A stretch of 64,000 nucleotides of DNA from Platanthera guangdongensis. Its lineage: Eukaryota > Streptophyta > Magnoliopsida > Asparagales > Orchidaceae. Shown piece by piece: positions 55,471 through 64,000 of this stretch. Made by a program: the position numbers and the translations under genes. Location of the stretch: NCBI GenBank assembly GCA_039583875.1, contig CM077149.1:21837194-21901193 (forward strand). The letters run 5' to 3'. Within the stretch, counting starts at the first letter, position 1; every line of letters starts with the position of its first letter. A model generated the notes under the pieces. That model was not told where the DNA came from. It made no database searches and saw only the letters and a list, made by a program, of their open reading frames with translations.

Positions 55471-58400
55471 TGTAACATCCCATGTTACTTCTAGACCCCT
55501 CAACTTAGATTGGGTTAGGCATGGGGTGAGATTTGAGGAGACCAACTAGGTTTGACCCTAGGTAGTGGGTGGTAGCCATGTGGGGCTCACTATAAGACCA
55601 TAGTCAAACTAGGTCAAACTAGCCTAAGTGGGGACCCTAGCCACACCATGACCCCACCACATTGCCCTAACCCTAAAAACAATCTAAGTGGACCCTAGGG
55701 TATGTCACTGGGTCAACATTTTGACCCCAGTTGACCAAGGTCAACCTTGGGCTTAATTTGGTCAAACCCACACCCATAGGCCTAATTAACCTAAGTGGGG
55801 CACCCCCTTGACCCAAACCAAGTTGGGTGGTGCCACTAGACCCATTTCCACCAAGTGGGGTCAGTCCACCCACCATAGTTGACCAGTCAACCCCAAAAGT
55901 CAATTTGGTCAACAATTTGACCTAAGGAATGAAATGAAGGTCAAGTCATTCCCCCTTGGACCAAGCCCACCAAAATTGGCCCATAGTCAACCCAAGTGAA
56001 CAAGACCAGCCATACCCCTCTAAATCAGGAGAGAGAATACATGCAAGGGGGTAAAATTGGAAATTTTAGGAGAAGAGGAGAGAGAAAGAGGAATGAAGGA
56101 AATGGTGGCCACATGGCCACCCCATCAGCTGACTTAGGCTGCCCAAAACCAAGTGGCTGACCTCCCCTCTTCATTTCCAGCAGGAAACCAGGGATGTGAG
56201 CCACATGGCAGCTGGGTGAAATCTCCAAAGCTCAAAACCGAGCTATCATTGGAGTTATCTCCACTTATAGGCCACCTCAGTCCAAACAAACCTCACCATT
56301 AGTTCCAGAAGGCTGAAAGGAGTGGAGTTCGACTGTTTAATCATGGAGAACGGTGGAGATTTGAGCTTTCGGGGTGGAGCTCGCCGGCGCACCACCACCA
56401 CGGCAAACCGCCGCCTGACCCGCAGCCAAGCCCCGATTATGGTGCGTTTCACCTCACCTCTTCCCGTACTAACTTTCTAGATCGAACTAGGGAGATATCG
56501 GGCTCAATCGAGCCCGATGCCATGAGAGGAAATGGAGAAATTCGAGCTTTTCTTTTCTTGCTCGGGTTCGCCGGAGGAGCCAACTCCGGCGGCCCCACCG
56601 CCGGGAAACGCTAGCCCCCACCTTAACGAAGGTGGTGGCGATATCCGCCGGCGGTGGTGGTGGCTCAGCTGGCCGGAAATCGCCGGCAAAGTCGCTCCAG
56701 GCCGGCTCGATCTCATCCATTGGCTGGAGGTAGACGACGACCAGATCCCGTTGGATCTTACTTCAAGATTCGTGCTACAGAATAAATAATTCATTTTAAT
56801 TAATGTATTGAATAGTAACATTTCTGTCACACTTTTTCAGTTACCTTGCATGTTAAATATAGGCCTCCTAGAGGTATTTCCAGACCTTAGACCCTTAATG
56901 AAAAATGTATCCTAGGGTCTTACCTTTAAAATGCCACCCTAAACATACATTTTGGTGTAGTGTACAGTCCTGTAGGACATTTCTCCTAGGACTGGTCCTA
57001 GACTAGGTCAAAAATTATATTGGATGCCCTGGTCTCAATATTAGTCACCATGACCCCAAATTTTGGGAACATGCATGATTATGGCTTACTTACCTCCTGC
57101 CAAAATTTAGGAATTTTTGGAAAATAGTTTCCTATAGTTTTTGGTAAAATATCAAAATTTAAATAAATGACATATATGGAGTTCTACTCCTCCCCATGGC
57201 CCCAAATTTTGGTGGTGGGTCAGTGGGGTCATCCTTGGTGCATGATAAAAGTTTCAGCACCTTGGGTTCAATGCATGTTGGGGAATCCACTTGCATGTGC
57301 TAGCCTATGTTTAACCTTGGTGTGCAAATAGCAAAAATGCAATTTGGTGAATTTAGTCCAATGGTTACATGCATGAGTCATGAAATTATTTACAGTGGTT
57401 CATTAGGGTAAATTTCACTCCTCAAATTAATAAGGGAATTGTTGGAATCAAAATTCCATTTATTGGAATTTATTTTAAAAATAGCTATTTTGGCATTAAA
57501 AATTTGAAAATAGGATTTATTCAAGTACAAATCCAAACAACTTTGCCAAGGCATAGATTACATCACATTTGACTTAGGAAAATTATGATTTCTCTGTTTT
57601 GAAAAACTTTGGAGTAGATGCCCTAAATTTCCCATTTTACCCTTATCATGATAATTCTTGAAATGATGGATTTATATCTCTGAAAAATTTGGAATTTATT
57701 CTACTGTTACAAAATGTTGTTATAAGTTTATCACAAATTTCTCAGAATTTAATGGATGCATTACTTGTGTTAAATTAGTACAATGGCATTTTGGTAAATA
57801 TCTTATATTGGAATCCCATAGGCCATCTTACATTAAATGTTGATGATTCTCTGTCAATAGCCATAAATTAGTGTTCTAAAGGCCCTGTATTTTTTCTGGA
57901 ATTTTTGAGTATATAATGCTTATACTTCATTTGGAAAATGGAATTTTTGTGGAATTGATATTAAATTGAAAATGATAATAAATAATTTAAGGAAAATTAT
58001 AAAATTCTGTAGGCAGTAATATTTTGTCAATATACCTCTCAGGAAAAATTCCCTAGGTCAGTGGATGCTTAATCAAACCACTTCATGTGTAAAGTGACCT
58101 AGCATTCGAATTAAAAGAATTAATTAAATGACTATTTGACCAAGAAAAATTAAGAGAATCATTAGGGTAGTTCCCTTAGTCCATAATACCTTAGGATAAA
58201 TATTTAGAGGCAAGATGCCTTAAGTTTTGGAAGATCACAATTCTAGGGTAGGCATAGGTCATGGTCTGCATATAACACAAATAGGTCCTGCCTTAGGGGA
58301 ATTACCAGGGGATTGATTATCGGCAGAAATAAGAGAGAGTCCAACATGAGTAACCCTGGTGGGTAGAGTTGTCTTAGTGAGAGATTAAATGCAAGTCTTA

Positions 58401-60155
58401 GCTAGCAACTGGAGCGGGGATCGGCGGAAGACCGTCGTTTTCCCGGTAATACCTTAAGTTACTAGGGTTATACTAAAGCAATAAGGAGAGTTGGGAAGAT
58501 ACATGGGTAGCCATCAACTAAAATAACTATCCTTGCGAAAGGGAACGCTGGGCGTAATCCCAACACAGTTCCTAGTGCCCCTTGAGAGCCCTTCACAGGG
58601 AATACCGGGGGCAGTCCTGGGATTAACCTTAAATCTCTAAGTATAATAAACTGTAGACAAGAGTAGTATAATAGGCTAGGACATTGACGTACCTTCTCGC
58701 CCGTGTGGGGTTGGAGAGATTCATGATATATGCTCACCCGTTTTGGGGTTTGAGGGAGTTGGCATAAAGGCACTGATGTGCGTTCTCACCCGGGTTTGGG
58801 TTTGAGGGATTCAGGACGGGTTTTTGTCCTGCGAGCGGAAGGCTCGGTATGAATTACTTGCATGTGCATAAATATCGTGGCGGGGCATGCGGTACTGGCC
58901 GTTCGTCACACCGATGGCAGTACGGTGCACCAGGCGGTTGTGGGAGTTAGAGGGGCCAGTGGGTTGTTTTACACTGCGGTCTGGAGGACGACCCCCGATA
59001 ACACACATCCGACCCAACAAGACTTACGGGTTTGTCAGCAAAGTACGTACGCGAGACTCTAGAGTGCACCTTGGACGTGTACAGAGGCGTATGAGAGGGG
59101 TCTAAGGCTTGGTAGTGTGCATACCGGTCTAGAAGCGGAGACGCCCGCTCCGCTGCTGCCGTAGCCACAGCGGTGGTACCCGAGAGTGATGCTAGCTCTC
59201 AAAAAGTGGGAACTAAAGGTCTGTGATCACAGAGTCGTTGTGTGTGAGTTGCACTTGCCTGCGCATAAAATTGCATCATATCATTCATTCATATTAGGTC
59301 ATACGCTTCATAGATCCTTATCATATAAATTAGTATGGGCTCTTTTATATGATAAGTTAAATTTCCTGGAAATCCTAACTTATATATTTGTATGGGCATT
59401 TATATAAGTTAGGGTACATTTGTGATGATAGCATAGTGGTAGCTTAGCTTATTTACTTGTTCATACTGCTGCTTCTTTACTTTTCATTACTGCACTACTC
59501 TTACTTGTTACTTGTACCGTACATAGAATTGCTAGAGTAGAACTACAGTACTTATTACATCATTAGTTAGATATTGTCACCTGCTTCCACTTTGTTACCC
59601 CTTGTTGTCCTCCGCTTCGTCCTCCCGCTCGGTGCCTAGGAGCTGCGGGGCGAGGTGCGGAGGAAACGACTTAGTCTTTTTGACTAATGGTCGGTGACCA
59701 ACTATTTTTAGGAGCCCGTGGAGATGGAGCACCAGCACGTCGAGGAGGCAGGGCATGAGGAGCAGATACCACTTCAGCATGCTACTACCACTACTGTGCG
59801 TCCTCAAGTGGGACGAGAGCGATGTTCTAACATAGCTTCCGCATTTATGATTTTGTTAGAGAGAGATTTGATGTACTGGGCATAAGCCCTTTTACTCTTT
59901 TTCTGTACTATTCTGTGGACTATTGTACTATTCATTTCCTTTATATGATTGTACTGTGACTTGTGGACTGATGGCATTTTATACTCAGTTTTACTTCTTA
60001 TTTCTCATATTGGCCTACAGGTTAACGATCGTTCTAGCCGGCAGAATCGGCGTATTGCGGTGTCGACTAACCCGTGAGTTAGTGCCACCGTAAGACGGCG
60101 GTTCTGGGCATAAGATCCGGTAGCCCTCCTTGGTAAGGGGGAGGGGGGTCTTACA
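55471..60155 (+). repeat. 3' LTR of the Tekay element (4685 bp)
   Basis: Matches 45900-50583 with a small number of differences that I could see, for example CCCACTATAAG versus CTCACTATAAG, AACCGATGCC versus AGCCCGATGCC and ATTAGGGC versus ATTATGGC. Hairpin pair at 59317-59413. Confidence 0.95.
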
Positions 60156-60160
60156 GTGAA

Positions 60161-60486
60161 CACCGAGGACACAGCCCAACCGCCCAAAGTCTAACTGTCA
60201 ACTCCCGTCGGTGTGACGATCGGCGAGCCCGTAGACCTGCCACACTATCCTTAACCCAGGATTACGACACTCCGTGTCGACTCACACTACATGTATATAT
60301 AGTGGACATTCAGGTTTATTGAGTTCAATATTAACCCCCTAATGCTTCCGTTAGAATGCTCTGAGTTAGGATGTGTGTACTAGTCTTTGATATTAACCTA
60401 TAACCCCGTCGTCTGTTTGTGATCTAAAGTGTGGGGCCCCGACCGGACCTTTTATTATATGTCATGTAACGGATGGAAGTGTTACA
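60161..60486 (-). repeat. Tekay-type solo LTR, second part
   Basis: Continuation of 44752-45899 after the Tekay insertion. The right end GGAAGTGTTACA corresponds to the reversed TGTAACATCC start of Tekay LTRs. Confidence 0.75.
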
Positions 60487-61066
60487 GTAAGTCTGTCAGC
60501 TATCCTCCGAATCTGGAATAATATTCAAAAATGAATATTTTCTTTCATATAATGCTACCGTCGCGTAGTAGGTAGGTAGCGCTCCGTGGTATCCCTGTCT
60601 TGATGCACTCGACACCTCAGTCTCAATGGTCTCAATGCTTGGGAGTGTTGAGTGAGTTACTGCGGTGCAATACCAATCTAGCACCCGACGATAGTCCTGT
60701 CTCGATATTGTCGATGCCTCTGACTCAATGCTCTCAATGACTCTGGTCATTGAGTGATTTACCGCGGTGCGGTACCAAGCTAGCACCCGGAGGTAGTCCT
60801 GTTTCGAGAGATTGTCAAATAATTCATTGAGCTAGACCAGGCAGTAGGACTAGTGCTGCGCATTAATTTCCCTAGCGCTTTGTCCAATTAATTCAGGCTA
60901 CCGCTCGACGTTAGCTGCTACTGCTCGGCGGTCAGTTCCTTAGGAGAGCTCCTTGTATTTCTTGGACCTGTAAACCTACACACTTTACCAAACACAAGAT
61001 ATAATCAAATACAACCTGGGAGTTGATATTATCAAACTAAGGATATGTGAACAGTCGGCTCCAACA
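60487..61066 (-). repeat. Sirevirus LTR fragment (minus), 5' truncated
   Basis: Ends GGCTCCAACA like the LTR at 12843-14229. The last 110 bp align with 14110-14229, and TATTCAAAAATGAATATTTTC aligns with about 13785-13805. Contains GCTACCGTCGCGTAG and CTCAATG-rich repeats. The left part is missing where the solo Tekay LTR ends. Confidence 0.8.
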
Positions 61067-62642
61067 ATTCCTAAATCTACAAAATACAATCTCAAATCTG
61101 AAAAATTTTCACTCAAAACTTCATGAAATCCCAACAAATCTTTCTTTATATGTTTTAATCCACAAATACTTAAGAAAAGAAACAAAAATACCTTGATATG
61201 GGGATTTTGTCAGCATCGAGTTCAGGTTTCGCTCGAGGTTTCACAAAAAATGATATACTCAATGCCTTCATTCCAAATCTGATGCTATTTATAATTTGGT
61301 GCTATTATCAATCAGTGATATCCGATATCTCTTGGCAATAGCTCCAAATTGCTAAAAACTTACTCTGATCGGATGTAAATATTTGTATAATTGCCACTAT
61401 TCTTTTAATCCAAATATTATTGTTTTATCTTGTTTAGGCATTGCACAATGTGTATTCACTTATATTGAGTTACCTCTAATATTGTTCACTTATTCAAGCT
61501 TTTAATATCATTCTCATTATACAATTTAACTAATGTATTATAATTGTTCAATCATTTTCGCATGGCTCTAAGTATGAGAAATATTTTATTTATGATAATG
61601 CTCTCTCACACACTATTTTGAATATTTTCATGTGTTTACCTTTATTGCATATGTGAATTGTGTTTATTATACCATAACCACTAGAATTCCATAAACTCTT
61701 ACTTTATCCTTGATTTCTTTCCGCAGTTCAACTTTGATTACCATATATTGCCACAAGTGAATTTAGAGTCATTTGTCATGCCTAAAAATATTATATTGTC
61801 TAAACAAAAAAAACAAAAACAAAAAAATTGGATGGCAAGGAACCTCCACCAAGCACTACTCAGCCTCCTGATAAGTGTTCATAAGAATTGGGAGGTTGAG
61901 CACCTTGGAAAGAATTATAAACTGTCATGTGTAACCCCTATATGGATGTTCATTCAGTCTATGTGCTATGAATAGATCCGTACAAGTACGGATCTTTATG
62001 CATATTTTTATGTTATGTTTGTACTTTTCACTTGTTCATTTTTATACATATGTATTTTCATTTAATTCTCACATGTGCACTATATTACCATCTGTAACAT
62101 TTCTTCTCATGAGAATTGGACCAAAAATAATTCTAATTCTTATCTTCACTAGTGTATGTGTCCATGGTATAACTGGATGAATTTGACAATGTTTGTGTTC
62201 ACTCGCATTCTCTGTTACTATGCATTGTTCCACATGTCCTACACTAGATATTCTAATTTTCATTTTCATATTTTGCTTATGTAGGCACTCTATATTCACT
62301 ATATAACCTCAACTTTACTTTTTCTCTTCTTTACATCACCTCTTCCGATCTCAAATTTCTTTTGATAATACCAAAAGGGGGAGAAATTTCTAAGAAACCA
62401 TTTATTCTTTATGATCCTCACAGCGGGAGACTTATAAACGTAACTTAAATTACTACCTAACTTAAATTACTACCTAGTAAATAAAATTTCTGAATGCTTC
62501 TATTTATGAGGAGTGCACATGCAGGGGGAGAGTAATATCCAAGCGGAGTTTGTGCACATGCAAATTCTTAGTCTTGCTCATCACATTTTATAATGATCTA
62601 TAGATCATTCATGGTTTATTTCTAAGTGGATTTATTATTATC
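61067..62642 (+). other. AT-rich 3' internal region of a Sirevirus, unassigned
   Basis: No pol motif is recognisable. It contains an upstream PPT-like CCAAAAGGGGGAGA (62371-62384) and the final PPT at 62643. Duplicated PPTs before the 3' LTR are a described Sirevirus habit. A perfect inverted repeat GATCCGTAC-AA-GTACGGATC is at 61975-61994. The open frame 61748-61975 (Lys/Gln-rich) is unrecognised. Confidence 0.5.
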
Positions 62643-62655
62643 AAAAGGGGTAGAT
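62643..62655 (+). other. Polypurine tract of the right-hand Sirevirus
   Basis: AAAAGGGGTAGAT directly before TGTTGGAG at 62656. Confidence 0.85.
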
Positions 62656-64000
62656 TGTTGGAGCTAATAACAAATCTCATTTGTATTTGATCATAGTGTG
62701 TTTATGGTGTGCAGATATAATAGGTCTAACACTCTAATCATTTGGGCCTAGATTCAAGATTGAAAAGGTGATTCTCCTGGTGATATCCAGTATTGCCACC
62801 AGGCGATAGCTCAAGGGAAAGTTACCGCATGATCTCTATAGTGTACAGTTATATACGATATCGCCCGACAATATCTATATCTCCTAGACGATGGCTAACG
62901 ATTGGCCACGATCGAACGATCCCGCAGAAACCTCAGAATCATGAGACATGTGGCAGTCGGATATGATATCGCTGGCAGGCGATAGCCAGTATCGCTAGTG
63001 ATAGCTATAAAGTATAAATTTGGCTCATTTTTCAATGGAGATTTTGACTTTCATAATCTGGAGTATTCATTCTCGTGCATCTTTTCCAGAGAGCTCCAAC
63101 ATCCAAAAAACTCTATCTTGCCAAGAAGGTTTAAGAGCGAAAAAGTGATCACTCTATGCGGCATCTCAAGCAACTTTTGTGAGGATCTGTTGTCATCTTC
63201 AGCACTTCATTTAGAGAGACTTTTTATTCTGAAAGTTATTCTTTGTACTTCTTCATTTCATCATTGTAATCATTAGATGAAATCACCGCCTTGTGTGTGA
63301 CAGCTTGTCTGTTGAGCTCCAACATTCAAAAAACTCCATCTTGCCAAGAAGGTTCTCGAGCGAAAAAGTGACGACTCATATGTGGCATATCAAGCAACAT
63401 TTGCGAGGTTTCGTCGTCATCTTCAGCACTTAATTTAGATGGAGTTTTAATTCTGAAAGTTACTCTTTGTACTTCTTTATTTCATCGTTGTAATCGTTAG
63501 AGGAAATCACCTCCTTGTGCGTGGCATCTTGTCCAGAGAGCTCCAGCATCCAAAAAACTCCATCTTTCCAAGAAGGTTCAAGAGCGAAAAAAGTGACAAC
63601 TGAAATGCGGCATCTCAAGCAACCTTTACGAGGATTCGTCATCATCTTCAACACTTCATTTAGAAGGAGTTTTATTCTAAAAGTTATTCTTAGTACTTCT
63701 TCATTTTATCATTATAATCATTAGAGGAAATCGCTGGCTTGTGTGTGCCATCTAAGTCCTTGCGTGGCTTAGGAGAAAATAGCCGCATTATCCGCTCTAA
63801 TCCTTATGTGACTTAGGGAGTTTTTGTCGCCTTGTGTACAGTGACTAGATCATGGTGAGATCTAGGGGAGACTAGTAGCAAGATCTAGGGAGAGATACGT
63901 TATAGCTGGCCAGTTCTTGGAAGAAAGACTAGTGAAATCAAAAGGAGTTTATATTTTTCTTAACCTTGATCACTAGCTTTATAGAGATTCATTGTTTTTT
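62656..64000 (+). repeat. 3' LTR of a Sirevirus, runs off the right edge
   Basis: TGTTGGAGCTAATAACAAATC matches the reversed end of the LTR at 12843-14229 (TGTTGGAGCCTATGG, CAAATCTCATGTTG, TTTGATCA). It has clustered GCGATAGC and GATATC words at 62780-63005 in U3, then a triplicated 224-bp unit. The end is not in the window. Confidence 0.82.
63085..63755 (+). repeat. Three tandem copies of a 224-bp unit
   Basis: GAGCTCCAACATCCAAAAAA-type starts at 63091, 63314 and 63538 (periods 223 and 224). Each unit runs through TCTTGCCAAGAAGG, GCGGCATCTCAAGCAAC, TCATCTTCAGCACTT and TTGTAATCATTAGA to CTTGTGTGTGRCA. Copies differ by scattered substitutions, so the triplication is not very recent. Confidence 0.9.

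Larger units (their letters stand above)
45895..60160 (+). mobile_element. Complete Tekay/Del chromovirus (Ty3/gypsy), TSD GTGAA
   Basis: GTGAA at 45895-45899 and 60156-60160. LTRs are 45900-50583 (4684 bp) and 55471-60155 (4685 bp), with very few differences. PBS 50587, gag 50767-51886, intron-like gap 51887-51986, pol 51987-55385, PPT 55431-55450. The whole insertion is 14,256 bp, about two thirds of it LTR. One nonsense and two frameshift lesions in pol indicate a recently integrated but defective copy. Confidence 0.96.

Overview
This is plant nuclear DNA, almost certainly intergenic heterochromatin of a flowering plant. It is built nearly entirely of LTR retrotransposons, nested and eroded to different degrees. 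I see no ordinary host gene, tRNA or rRNA that I can support. The lineages are recognised from polyprotein motifs, primer-binding sites, polypurine tracts and LTR ends; the species cannot be named from what is visible.

Layout. 1-3774: the 5' end of a minus-strand Ty1/copia element that keeps protease-integrase-RT but has no recognisable gag. It sits inside a long Athila/Tat-type LTR whose second copy is at 6839-9564, with a non-coding internal region between (4873-6838) and a second PBS-like site after the second LTR. 9591-14229: an unclassified stretch, then a decayed minus-strand Sirevirus gag with its PBS and a 1.39-kb LTR. 14500-17690: a heavily decayed minus-strand Tat-lineage Ty3/gypsy pol. 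19037-38436: a minus-strand chromovirus (Reina-like, TSD ATGGG), whose 5' LTR is split by a young plus-strand Sirevirus-like copia element at 24812-38209 (TSD CTGAG). 38437-44751: non-coding DNA holding two diverged direct LTR-like repeats. 44752-60486: a Tekay-like solo LTR (minus), split by a young complete Tekay/Del chromovirus at 45900-60155 (TSD GTGAA, 4.68-kb LTRs). 60487-64000: two Sirevirus LTRs in opposite orientation, the second running off the window.

How the parts work together. Each young element has the full cis machinery: TG..CA LTRs, PBS, PPT and perfect TSDs. Yet each coding region carries one to a few point lesions. The copia element at 24812-38209 is the most interesting: besides gag and pol it has a third long reading frame (32869-35712, two TAG stops) with two nuclear-localisation-like basic clusters. 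That frame has its own TATA box and its own upstream array of the palindrome GTGTCGACAC. The same palindrome is repeated about three dozen times, spaced near 20-22 bp, upstream of the TATA box in both LTRs. This looks like a self-encoded regulator plus cognate site arrays, which is inference. A second structural signal is a pair of hairpins with a constant loop (GTATGRGC) and compensated stems in the Tekay LTRs, kept in the diverged solo LTR. A third is a covarying CCTACTC/GAGTAGG hairpin array in the Athila/Tat-type LTRs.
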